A stretch of 64,000 nt of DNA from Holothuria scabra (taxonomy: Eukaryota; Echinodermata; Holothuroidea; Aspidochirotida; Holothuriidae), in contig CM074190.1 of assembly GCA_037179385.1 (NCBI GenBank), positions 11,180,206 through 11,244,205 on the forward strand, given 5' to 3'. The notes below the pieces were generated by a model that was not told the origin of the DNA, did no database searches, and saw only the letters and a program-made list of their open reading frames with translations. The position numbers were made by a program, and so were the translations under genes. This document shows, piece by piece, positions 1-12,500 of the stretch. Each line of letters begins with the position of its first letter. The stretch's first letter is position 1.

Positions 1-391
1 AACAAAGTTTTAGGAAATTGATGTCTAATGTGCTTATATCTCTGTGATATTGGCTCAGTGAAACTTATAGCTTTTAGAGAAACTATGAAAGGTAGTGAAA
101 TTTGATATTAGTGTGTATTCTGTACTTTTGAAGTTGATTTTGATGGTATATTGTGGTATATTTTGAACCTTACAAAGTTGTGAAAAATATTGAATAGGTT
201 GAGTTTTGAGAAAAGGTTGTAATGTTGTCTTTTAATGAATGCATATTTAAATGAGGGATATTGTTTTAATACATTCCATCTGACTCATCATTCCTCTGTG
301 TAAATGATTTGACTGATGTGACTGTTGATAGATAGAAAAGAGCACTTTCATTATTTTCATAAAAAATTCATATTTATGTTTCATTCTCCAG
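1..391 (+). other. CCDC39 intron, partial
   Basis: AT-rich intron sequence ends in the acceptor of exon A. No upstream CCDC39 exon is recognisable in it. Confidence 0.8.
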
Positions 392-551
392 GCTGCTCAA
401 GAGAAGGAACAGTTGCAGCGTAAAGGGGACGAATTGGATGCTAAGATTCGTAAAGCAGAGAAGGAGATTAAGGCTTTAGAGAACACTCTGCGATTGATGA
501 ATGGAAGAAATGAACAGTACCGTAAGAGCTTCAACAGGGTAACAGAAACAA
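392..551 (+). CDS. CCDC39: CCDC39 exon A (coiled coil)
   Basis: Acceptor cattctccag ends at 391 and the donor gtatgt starts at 552. The exon opens in phase 0 with [18 protein letters not shown] and runs to the [10 protein letters not shown] block, ending with one base of a Ser codon completed by the next exon. It is a heptad-rich coiled coil with alternating Glu/Lys. The block is among the most conserved in the family, which is the main reason for the gene name. Confidence 0.94.
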
Positions 552-3500
552 GTATGTACAATATTTTTTTATCAAGTTAAGTTATTGTTTTATTAAGCTC
601 TTTATCTGAATGTCTTTATTAGCTGTGAGGTGATAGTGGAACAAAATTGTGATAAGGTTTTGTATTGATATGCAGCAACTTGACAAAGCACAGCAAGTAA
701 AAAATGGAAAAGTTGAAATGTTGTACTGGATTAAAGTATTCCTTCTTGGGGGAGAGAATGATTACACTTTTGAAAAGCCTTGCTCTTGTAAAAGCAAGCT
801 AGTTTAGGATAAGAGGAGTTATGAGTAAGGTATTCACCAAATCAAGGTTACGCTGTTTCATGCTTAGCTCAGATGTTTATTGATGTCAGGTAACACACCA
901 TTGAGATGTTTGTCTTGTGTAGTATCTAGCTACTACTAAGTTTGATTGTTGTTTTTAGTAAAATAATTGTTTTAAAAATACTTCTCTGGGAATATTAAAG
1001 TGTCCCCTTTTCAAGAGCATTTATATGGAAAGTTATTAAGGTCTTGGTATTGATTGGACATTTCAAAAGTAGGTACATTCAGATTTGATGGAAACGTATG
1101 AGAATGTGTTCGTGACATTTGTTGACCTCAATAAAAGTCACATGGTTATAAAGAGGGCTTAAATGTAATGACAAGGAAGATGACTTTTTATTGTACCAGT
1201 GAACATCAAATTCAATTCCAATAATTTGTGCTCTCATCATGTTTGAGAATTGTATTGTCATTTAGTAGTGCACTTTTCAGTAAAATACATTTACGTGAGT
1301 CTGTGGAAGGTTGCATTTTGGTATCAGAATGTACAGCTGTAATTGTAAGTTTATTGCTCATATCTGTGTTAACCCAGGCTATGAGAACTGGTGCTGGGTG
1401 CAACATAATATAGGGATCCATGGCAGGGGGGAACCCCTCAAAAATTTTGTTCATAGTTAAAGTTGCTTATGTAGTGTTAAAGTTACTTTTGTGCAAAATG
1501 GAAATCAGGGACCAATGACAATATACTGAATGCGGAATAAATAAATTAGAGTGACTGTTTGCATGTTTTGTTTAGCAGATTGATTATTTGTAGTGGGCAA
1601 GATTGTTCTGTGTTCTTGTGTAGAATTTAAAAATCTCTAGCAGGGTGGACTTTTCTCAAGAGTGGGCCGTTCTGGCTTATCATGGTGTCCCATTGTATAA
1701 TCAAGTGACAGCCACCATAGTTACAGCATTAAATTTTCTTCCACCAGGTGAGGAATATGAAGAAAAGCAGAGACTTGATGAACAACTCCGTGCAGCCATG
1801 GATAAATACAAGTACAAACGCCGTCAGATCAGAGAACTTCAAGATGACCTGCAGACTATGTCAAACACCATGGAGAACCTTACCAGGGATGAAAGTGCTT
1901 ATGAGGAAATGGTGGAAGAAAAACAGGTAATGGTAGTTTACTAGTTGTCAGGGTGGGGGTGGGGGAGTGAGTTCCCCACCTGTAGCACAGCTTATTTTTT
2001 GAGACCACTTATGAGATGGTAATAATTGTAGTTTGGTAATAAAGCTCCTGTAAGATTTGTTCTTTAGATCAAAAGATGGCAGAAAATATTATAGAAATGT
2101 TTAAATATCGAGTTTTCTGTAAACCCTGCAGCCTTGTTGTACAATTAAAGCTGGTAGGAATAAAATTTGCAACACTGGTAGTCTAGTTGCTTTTATCACA
2201 CACTGATGTATGAGGGAGAGTCTATACCTCCACCCCCATGTCGGCAGAAAATTTGCTACATTTGTGCAAAGTGTGACTATATTTTGAAAAAGAAAAATTG
2301 CTCAGAATTTCAGGAAAAACTATTCCACCCCCCCCCCCCATAGCAGTTAGCTGTAGGAGTGTAGATTATAACCATTTTATTTTTATTTTCATACAAGGTA
2401 GGGTTTATCAGGTGCTCTGGACCAAGGGCAACTTTAATTAGAGATTTTATTTAAACATCTTAGCCATAGCCAGGACAACATGCTAGTTTTCAGATTTAAA
2501 TTTTGGGCTCATAGTTCCTTTGGGACACTGTTATATTCTGTACATCTGGGGTTGCAACTGATCTGCCATCTGTTACTTGGGAACTACGGCTTCAAGTTGT
2601 GTACATTGTTCATTTAGTCCCATATCAATGTGACATACCGTATATTCTGTAATAAACGCCCCCGGGGCGTTACATTTTTGAAAAGGGGGGCGTTTATTTG
2701 AGGGTATATTTAAATAAAAAATTAACTAATCGGCATCGGTAAAATTCTGCCATTCGACCCATCATTACCACCGATTATTTGTAAACTGAAAAAAGGGCAC
2801 AAATATACTTGAAACTTGCTCTTAATTTCGTTAAAATTCCTGTAAATACCGTACTCAATCCCTCCCGCCAAAACGGAATGCATTGATAAGCACAAACGTA
2901 TAAATTATACCCCTGCCATGGACGCAATCGTTCGTTATTTTCCCCATAACAATGTAGTATAACCTGGAATTGTATTCCTTGCTGTCTGGAAAAAAGTGCC
3001 GTGTTAAGTTGCTGTACAAATTGTTCCATACAAAAACACAAGTACAGACTATCGAGCTGCAGTGTTTGGCTGTATTTTCAAGTCCCAAGCTTACCATGTA
3101 TATCTGTGCACGTTTTGTACACCTAGAATCTTTCGAAGTTCGGTGGTTATTATCCTGCATAAATTAAGCCATTCCTTGCATTCCTTCCTAATATTATTTA
3201 CAGTAGGACTTTGAAATGTGAACGTCATTGCAAACGAAAACAGTGATGCACGTGGTCTCATGCAGCCGATTTCTTCGCCCACGCATGCAGTAGACTTACG
3301 TGCGTTTCCGTTTTTACCGCCAAACAAGGCATCATGTTTTGCTCGGTGACATCATATGCATACGATCCATTGCAAAATTTAAATTGCCCCTGTATCGTGA
3401 TTGGTTCAAATGCGATGATTCTAGCCAGCCAATCACAACTCGCCCCATCGCCTATGTGATTTAGTGTGTGAAAATACTAGGCCTAAAGGCGAATTTTTCT

Positions 3501-6500
3501 ATTGAGTGTTTATGTGTTACGACGATCACATTTCCTATGCTGATAAACCGGCTAGCGCAGCCGGGCGAGCCCCGTGCTAAATTCAACAAGAAACGACATC
3601 GCAAATCTCTGCGTACGTGGATATTTCGGGGATCTCACTTGCGTGCATTTCAATCGCAGATTATTTTCAAACAAGACGTAAGTTTTGGTCAAGAACTGCT
3701 AAAAATTTACGGGGATATTTATATCCGAAAGGAACCATAGGATACGTTAATTGAGTGCAATTTTTTTGCTGCCCCAGAACCGCTAAGATTATTATGATTG
3801 CGTATTTCTACATGGCCTCATTAAAGCGGGATTCTACAGTACATTAACGCAACTACAACCCAATACAGTAAAATACTGCAAATGTTCCGACATGATTGGG
3901 GGATGAAAACTAAACAGAGCATGATGTTTGCCTAAGAATTAAATTATCAAAGGGTATGTGACATCGACTGAAAACAATCCTACTCTATAAACGATTGGTT
4001 TATATCTCCACATTTGAAAAGAAAATATCAGGCCTACAAAATGATATTCCATTCGCGAAACAAACGGAACTATTCCCAATATTTTTCAACTTGAACGATA
4101 TGCACAAAGCAAGGGGCGCGTACTTTAGGGACAATAAACACATGTCTTCCCTCTTTCTAATAATCGGTAATCGGCATCGGGCCGATTGTTAAATTAAATA
4201 CTGATTATGCATAAACAGTCAAACACTAGCTTAATCCGTGGTTTGGGCCTGTAGTGTGGGAGGCGTTGGCCTATGCAGTTGTTAAAAATTTTGAGGGGGG
4301 GGGGGGCGTTTATTAGAGGGGGAGCGTTTATTACAGAATATACGGTAACTGACGTAAGGTTAGAAATCTAAGCATAACCCCCACATAAAGTGAATGATAT
4401 GGGAAGATGGTACTAGTGACCAACTAGTTACAGCTGTGTCAATTTTATCAACTCACAAAGTAGTTTTATCCATGTAGTTCATCAATGCCTGGTGATTGCA
4501 AACATTTGGAAGATTTCTAAGATTATAAGAAGGCTAGTACACCTGGTCATGTGATTTCATTTGTTTGTTTCATCATAATCTCAAGACACACATTAGTGTG
4601 AAAATAATAACAATATATGGATACATGAACGTATAAGATGAAGAGATTGAGAAGGGAAGTGCTCTCGGGAACCCAGGGGGCTTATCTGGTAGAGTGCTCC
4701 CCAGGAAATATACAATAACAAACAAACACAATAAGGCAATATTTAACAAACCTCCCAGCCGACATGCCAACCCACCTCATGATTTGATAAAGAAATTATG
4801 TACTTACTTGGCAATCTTCGACATATTAACATATTGTGAAAGACCTGGCTACCATTTACATGTTAGTTTTTGTAGTGTGTAAAATGCAAATGTGTGAGTC
4901 CTGGCTAGAAGAATCCCTCTGAAAAATTTCATGTTTTAAGGACTGGAAATCTTTTAATATTATTTAACTTCACAGGCCTTAAGTTTTTAGAATTTCTTAG
5001 GTATGCTGCAAGTGACACCTTTCAGGAAATTAAGTGTGGTAGGTGTGCTGTTTTAAAAAGTTGTATGATTCCCCATCATTATGTAGCTGTGCCAAAACAT
5101 GCTCTCCTAATTGTAATTTGAGGAGAGTAATGGTGTGTGATTGTACTAGCATGCCTCAAAGTTCAATGGCTGACTTTGGAGTACCTGAACTTGCTTCACA
5201 AGTGACCTATTCATTATTTACTGATTTGTTATTCTTTTAGGCATGTTTTGAAAGTAAACTAGCTCCTCTGCAAAAGCATTTAATTCTTTTGAAATTAGCC
5301 TTGTATCAAAATAAGCCCTCTCTGAATTTTTTAATCTGTGAGGTCTTCTTGAAGCCCTTGTTTTAATATTCTAAAATTTAAAATGGAATGCCATTTACCA
5401 CACTCAAGGGTATATACTATGGTTATGAATATTCATGTAAAACCTCTCTCTGCATCTATTGCAAAATAGACTAATGTCAAAGCTTGATAATCTCAAAAGA
5501 TCTGAGAAAATTTATCAAGCATTGATATTAGTCTATTTTGCAACACTTGGTTTTGTTTCTTTTATTCTAACCTAATTCTCTCTGTTAGTATATAACTTTT
5601 AGGTACTGTATGTCTTTTGTTAGATCCGCCCCCAACATTAATATTAATGAATTGTTTTGTTTGAAATCCTCTAGTTCACTTCAGGATTCTACACCTGTGC
5701 CGAAAAATAGGAACACCTGGTTATGTGGCAATATTTATTAATATTCATTCCTTAAAAGCTAACAACAAATTAGGAAAGAAAGGTCAACGATTTTTTACAG
5801 ATGATAAGTTAAATATTTATTTTAACTTTAAGCAGGATAGGTTGTGAACTCTTATTGCATGTATGATACTCTGCCATGGCAGGATGGCTGTCAATGCAGC
5901 CATGGTTTCATATTAATGCTGCTCAAAACCTGTGAGGGCCTATCAGTGCTTTGCATGTGTAGATGTATTTTACTTTACATTCAATGATGGGGATGTCAAC
6001 CCTGCAGGTATGTAACCAGGAAGATACAAATACCATGGCCAGTCGGAGGGTTAGGGTTTTTTAAATGGGTGATAGATGTATGCACTAGCCATCTCATACT
6101 GGAACAGGAATATGAGACAGGGGTATAACCATCTGCAAAAGGTGTAAAACTGGAAGAATCAGAGGCATTCACACTGTAGAGTGCATAGGAAGAGGGTGGT
6201 TGTAGTGAACTTGCAGATGTAAAATTCTGTTCACTAAAATCAATGCATAGTCAAAAATATATGGGCCTTAAGCCCTCCTCTTCAACTTCAACTTGGCTTT
6301 TCATACCAAGGGACAAAATTGCTGGGTTTTTCAATAGCAATTTGCTTCCCAAGAATAGCAATTTGCTAATCAATTCTAATTTTGATTACTTGCTAGTACT
6401 AATGGCTCATTATAGAATTTTCAGGTGACTTTTTGCTTATCAATTCACTAACACCCTTTGCATACCCCTCCCTCTGCTTCATAATACTGGAAGTTATTTT

Positions 6501-9500
6501 CCTGAGTAAATTTGCATGTCCCTATTACGGCAGTAATCTCCACCCTTGCATTATGCTTCTCTTGTGTAGGTCATGACTTAATTCATCCAGTGTAACAAAA
6601 CTGGAAGAATCGGAGGCATTCACACTGTTGAGTATGTAACCATCAATTGGCGAAATGTTGTCAATAAATGATAAAGATCTTCTATGCATTTTATTATCGT
6701 CATCTGGAGAAGACAAAACCTTCCCTTAAATTTGTACAGTTCTGTGAATGGACCTTTTTTTAATGGTAGAAAGGTCTTCTGTTATTGGGTTGTTTTTGAC
6801 TCAAGTCATTGTCTAGGGACTTATGCACAAGGAGTATATCAATTGTAAAATCCTCCCTTTGGACTTTGATCCCTTGGCAAGTGGTGAGTCAAATCTAGGT
6901 CATGTACATCTGAGTTGTGACATGGGTATGTGTCAAAGTTACCCACATGTTGCATCAAGAAAACCTCAACAAGTGTGGCATTGTCTACAGAAAATGTGCA
7001 TCAGTTCTTAAAATGTTACTTAAAATTGGATTGTGTGGTAAAGTGATGTGTGAATGAACAAAAATGTTAGACAGTCCTAACGAACATTGACTGACCTTGT
7101 CCAGAGTTCAGAGGGTGCTCGTTACAATTTGTCCACTTTCTGGTATACTGACGAGTTGCCAGTTGACATAGTGATGAATGTGATAATCTGGCAATTTTTA
7201 GCGTAGTGATTTATGCAAGTTTTTCCCAAACCTGTTGATCTTATGATTAAAAATTGGAAAGAATTTGTAATATATTTAATTTTCTACAATTTTAAACATA
7301 AATTCAATGAATAAGGCAAAATGCCTCCAACTGAGCCAACAAAAGTCACTATGTGAAATAGAAAATCCACCGATTTGTGAAATGCGAGTATTTTCAATAC
7401 GTCAGTAAACCAGAGAGGTGACAAATTGATAAGTGCACTATAGGTGGTAAAGTCGGCTGGCATGCTGGGTGGCTCCTTCCAGGAAAGATCGAATGTTTAG
7501 AGAGAGATTTTGGCTGCATGAAATTTATATTTTGGTACATTTGGGAAAATTCACCTTTCTTCCCTGGAAATAAAAATTATGTGTTGTAATTTGATTTATA
7601 GGTAATGATTTTGATTTGATTTGATCTACCTTTACTGCCCACAAAGTAGAATGCTGCATTGCCATTGGTGCAAGGAATGTGAAGTTATGCTGGGAAAGGC
7701 TGAGAAATACCAAACATGTGAGCATTGGAAAGAATATGTGTTCTTTTGGGGGCAAGATATGAGCTACTTTTATGGCAATTTGTGTAATTTGGTATTAAGA
7801 GAGTATTAAGCTCATAGCAAGTTATGACATATAAGAGGTATTTATTTTGAGCAATCTGGAAAACTTTCTGTTGAAATCCGATGTGGTGTCATCAAGATGT
7901 CAGCAGTTTAAGTTGTCACGTTTTAACAAAAATTGAACTTGGAACAAACACATATGACAATATATCCTCACATTTACAGGCCTGGAATTTTGAGGCATAC
8001 GAGTGCCATCGCACGCCTTCATGACTTGCCTCAGATCTCTGTGAAAAGTGTGATTTTTTTGCACACCTTCACGAAGAACGGAAGCTCATATAACTCTATT
8101 TCAGTTTAATAAAACAGCACACCTACTGCACTCCGTAATTGTTTGAGGAGTTTGATCTGAAGCACACCTGTGAAATAAAAAACTTGAGGCCTGCATTTAA
8201 TAGACACTTTTGTTTCTCTGTAAACTTTACAGCTGACTTAATTGATCTGATAGGCATGAGAAATTTTAAAAACTTTGTATTGATTTACGGGGAGGTCCTT
8301 ACTAGGGTTGGGCAATACCATGAAAATATTGGTGCTGGTACTTTAAAGCTCACATAACTGGTATTGAGGCTGTACCAGTTCTCAAATCTCGAGTAGGAAA
8401 GTCAGGTGGAAAGGAACCTCAATTGTGCAGGGCACCCCTGTTATCCTGTACTTTGGTGCAGCTGGGCATATGATTGCATTGTTACTGTGCAGAAACCTCT
8501 GCTTTGACTTCGTTTACCACATTTCTTTACAGTCATGCACGATCCTAATTAATACTATTGCTTTCAGGGTAATTTTGTCAAGTACCAGTATTTTTTCAAG
8601 AACCTGTATAAGAACCACACCGAATATCTTCAGTATTTTTATTACCTGTACTTCTAGTACCGGTATTCACATCAATACGCGTTTACCGCCCAACCCTAGT
8701 CCTTACCCCTATGAAATGTTAAGTTCAGTGTGACAGCCTGAAAAAACACTGGAACAAAGCATTCATTATAAATGTGAGGAAGTGATATAATCTCCACTTG
8801 CCTTAAGATCATTTTGGGTCACAGATGCACTAGCTTCACTGCTAATGTTTAGGGAAGTACATGTTTGATGTGAATGGAAATTGGCATTGATAAAATAAAT
8901 CAGCAGTTTAGAATTTGAGGCTTGAAACAGTACCTGTCTAACTTGCCACCATTGACAATTGACAACCATTTCTTTTCTTTCCAGAACAAGGTACAACAGC
9001 TTACAAAGGAAATTGAAGAGCAGAAAGCTAAGATAGAAAGAGCTTCGAAGCTTGTCATCAAGTATGCTCGAGATGTTCGTAGTGCACAGAAAGTGAAGGG
9101 AGAGACACATGAAGAGGTAACAATGTCTTCACTTTTATTTTCTTATTTAATTATCGGTTTTAGAGAGCTGAGGAGTAGGCATGGCTCTCAAAAATAACGA
9201 GGAAATAATGTTGAGACCTTTACATCTTCAATCTGTTTTCCTGACAAGACCTGCAAAACAATTTAACCTGTTGCATGCAGTGTTATGAAACACTTAAGTT
9301 GTTTTCAAGGATTTTTGTCAAGTCTTGTATGCATATCACATATTTGTATGATCTAACGCATAAATCCATTTTGTTTTTGAAATGGTTAAAAGCAGAAATT
9401 CAGTTTTATAACGTGTTAGTATTACACAGAATGTTGTAATAATTTTTGGAAATAATATTTGACTATTTGACCCTTTGTTGTCAACATTATGGCTGCTTTA

Positions 9501-12500
9501 ATGGTCTCCGTTTTCCGAAAGTTTTATGGCGTATTTCTTCATCCAGGTTTTTGTTTAGGGAAATATTAGAAGTATAACTTCCAATGTAAAAACTTTTTGA
9601 AATGTTGTTTAAAATTCTTTTCCTAGTTTTCCAACTTCTCACCAGTAAATGTGGTAAACACCTATAGTTTTAAATTTTGTTTTGAAATGGATCCCCTTTG
9701 AAAGGTGAAAAACAACCTCAGCTTTTCAACAATGGATCAAGTTGTCCCAAATTGTTTTAATACATACCATTTATGAAATGTATCAAAAACAAATTGTTCA
9801 TGGAAATGACACTTTGAAATAATAATAATAAACTGAAAGGGATATGAGCTATTTGCTTTCCTCTGGTGTAGAAGAAAGAGTATCACCACATATTATAATT
9901 TCTTTTGTAAATATTTGGCACTGTTACAAAACAATAGAATGTTTTTGTAATTTGTTCTGTCCTCAAGTGTAAAGAGGGTTCACTCTATCCTGTTGCTGGT
10001 TTTGCCTTGAACTCAAACAATTGCAACATACTTTAAGACCTCTCTTCCTGAATTTAGAAGTCTGAGGTTCTGGATACACCAAGTGTTTATGAAAGTCTCT
10101 GTGCAGTGGCTGTCTATCTGCCTTCTGGCAGCATGAAGGGGTCATTTTTTTCTGCTACTCATTGTAAAGGAGAACAATTATGCAGTTGATATGGAGTTAA
10201 CAGGCAATTAGGCTGTTTTTTTTTACAGAAGAGGGTCAGTAACTGCCTGAAAGTGTCTAATTTTCTTCTACTTCTCGCAATAATACACATGATCAAAATA
10301 TGGAAATTAAATTGAAATTGTGTTTTGTAAATTTCCTGTCATTCTGAAGAAATGCAGTAACACATCCTCTAATCCCTACTACTGTCTGTCCATCAGGTGG
10401 AGGGATAAAATGGTCAGTTTAATGGTGGTCTAATTAAACTGACCTCTATGTTACATCTATATTCTGTCAATGGCATGAAAACAAAATTCATTGTTGTGGA
10501 GTTCATTGGAAAAACAAGTTGGCCATACTACTTGAAAAGGCTATCAGCTTTTGCAGAGAACTCTCTCTGTGGTACCTGTTCTCCAGCATAATCCTTTCAG
10601 CACAGGTCAAATATCCCTGCACCCAACTGTTGTAGAGTTGTTCACTTTATTTCAGCATTGGGTGGTAGATTAGTGTCATTGAGTTGGTTGGTCTTCATTT
10701 ACCATATTTAACAGGATACTGTATCTTCTCTCTCTTTCAGCGTGATTTTGATCTGAGGGAAATGCGTGATTTTAACAAGAATGTTATGAAACAGGTAGGG
10801 GAAGTCATTCACCAACATGGTGATGTAGCCCCTTCAGCTCATATGCTCTTCTCACAGGTCAGTACCCTTACACCTCTAATCTTTTATTTACTTTAGCCCA
10901 TGATGAGTTATATCAATGTAGAGTCCAGTCTGGCAGAAATGTTTTGGAAAAAATTTGGTTGATGCTGTAATTATTTACCACTTAAAATGTTGTCATTCTA
11001 ATGACTGTAATACTCCTGAAGTCTTAAATCTCAAAAAATAAGTATTGAAAATGTAGAAAAATGAATCCAAAAAGTCTAACTCATATCTGGTCATTGCCCA
11101 AGAGTGCATCTAACCTCCTGTGTCTATTTTTAAAGGTGACTATGTCATTTAGAATACCGTATCCTTGACTATAATTGTATGCGTATAACCATCCCCAGGA
11201 AAATTCACCAGACTTCTTTGATTATACAAAGTTATAATTCCTTTGTGTTCTGTTTTCTTTCTTTTTTTAGAACATTACAACATATAAAACTTCCTCTTTT
11301 GGGGAACTTTTTAATAGCATTTTATCATTTCAATAGCAAATCGTTTTCTTTCCTTTTGAATAGGATTGTAAAGACTCCCAAAGAAAAAACTTTCAAGTCA
11401 AAACAGAAACATAAAAGTATAAAAGTTATGCAGTTTAATATTTAAAAAGAAGTTATAACCAAATGGAAGCATAAAGGATGGACAGAGAAAACAAAGTTCC
11501 TCTTTTTATGAACAAAAGCAATTTAAAACAATTGGTAACAGTAAAGTTTTGACAAAATGAAAGAGAGAAAGGAAATGAAGAAAAGGGTGAAGAAGTAAAA
11601 AGCATAAAACAAACAAAAAAAAAAAACAGCTTTGCACTTCCTCATAGGTTTATAACAAGGAACTGAAAACGCATGAAAAAAACCCAGATGATTGGAACAA
11701 AAGGACTTCTGTATAAAAGTGATTGTTTAATAACTCTTTCATCGGTAACTGTTTAGTTATTAAAAGTTAAGCTCTCTTTATGTCAAAGGAGTTCCGTTGT
11801 TTCCATTGATTGGTGTGTAGTGAAGGTAATTGTGACATTCGCATCAAACGTCATGGGTAATTCCAGTAGTGGGTCTGTGTGTGAACAGCTGCTGTTCGGT
11901 AGTTTATGTGAGTCATAAGGATTAAATGAAGTGTGTTTCTGGAAGGCCAGGTAAATGAGGAGGAAGGAAGAGGTTTATGAAACAAAAACAAAAGCTGAGA
12001 AATTTAGTTCTGTCCTCTTTGTTGTGATAATTGAAATTTTCCACTTTTTTTTTCAAAATAGAAAGGTCGAATTAGTCACCTTGTTTGTCTGAAAAGATTG
12101 ATTTACAGAGCAACAAAGTACTTTCTCATTGAGGCTGACAGACATATGGAATGCTTTGAATAAGAAGGAAAATTTTTTTAACTTCATTTTTAGGACAAAA
12201 TTACCTGGGGAACAATTTTTGATAGCTCCTTTTAAATATACTTTAAAGCCTTACCATGGTCTTCCACATACATGTTTTTGTGTTCTACAGTAGAAATATT
12301 ATACCACAAGTTAATCTCCTCATGGTAAAAGCTGGTAACAGGATTGTAGCCTCACATATATTGGTAGACCCTAAAGTTAAGGAAAGCAAAAAAATTGCTT
12401 TGCTTATTTACAACTAAACATAATAGATGACCGCATGTGCTGTCGAATATCTTAGCATTATGAAAAATTTTTCAGCTGGAAATTAAATAGTGCCAACCTC

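Larger units (their letters stand above)
7866..8850 (+). repeat. Dispersed repeat family R1, copy 1, split by two hAT MITEs
   Basis: Segments 7866-7976, 8200-8302 and 8707-8850 align in order with the uninterrupted copies at 19371-19730 and 59474-59819. Shared blocks include the ...cctcacattt... region, aaactttacag, and the terminal cattcattgtcaatgtgagg-type block. The two gaps in the alignment are exactly the elements at 7977-8193 and 8303-8698. The family is unrecognised and I see no coding frame. Confidence 0.75.
1927..8984 (+). other. CCDC39 intron B-C, transposon-rich
   Basis: 7.1 kb intron. It holds a 1.7 kb TA-flanked element (2638-4345), a foldback at 5459-5543, a short imperfect direct repeat (about 6147-6183 and 6597-6632, core aaaactggaagaatc), an inverted-repeat element (7115-7438) and the nested repeat complex at 7866-8850. 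The remaining stretches show nothing recognisable. Confidence 0.8.

Noticed and set aside
8425..8733. 102-codon plus-strand frame
   Set aside because: It runs through the hAT MITE and past its end into the target repeat, so it is not a unit of selection.
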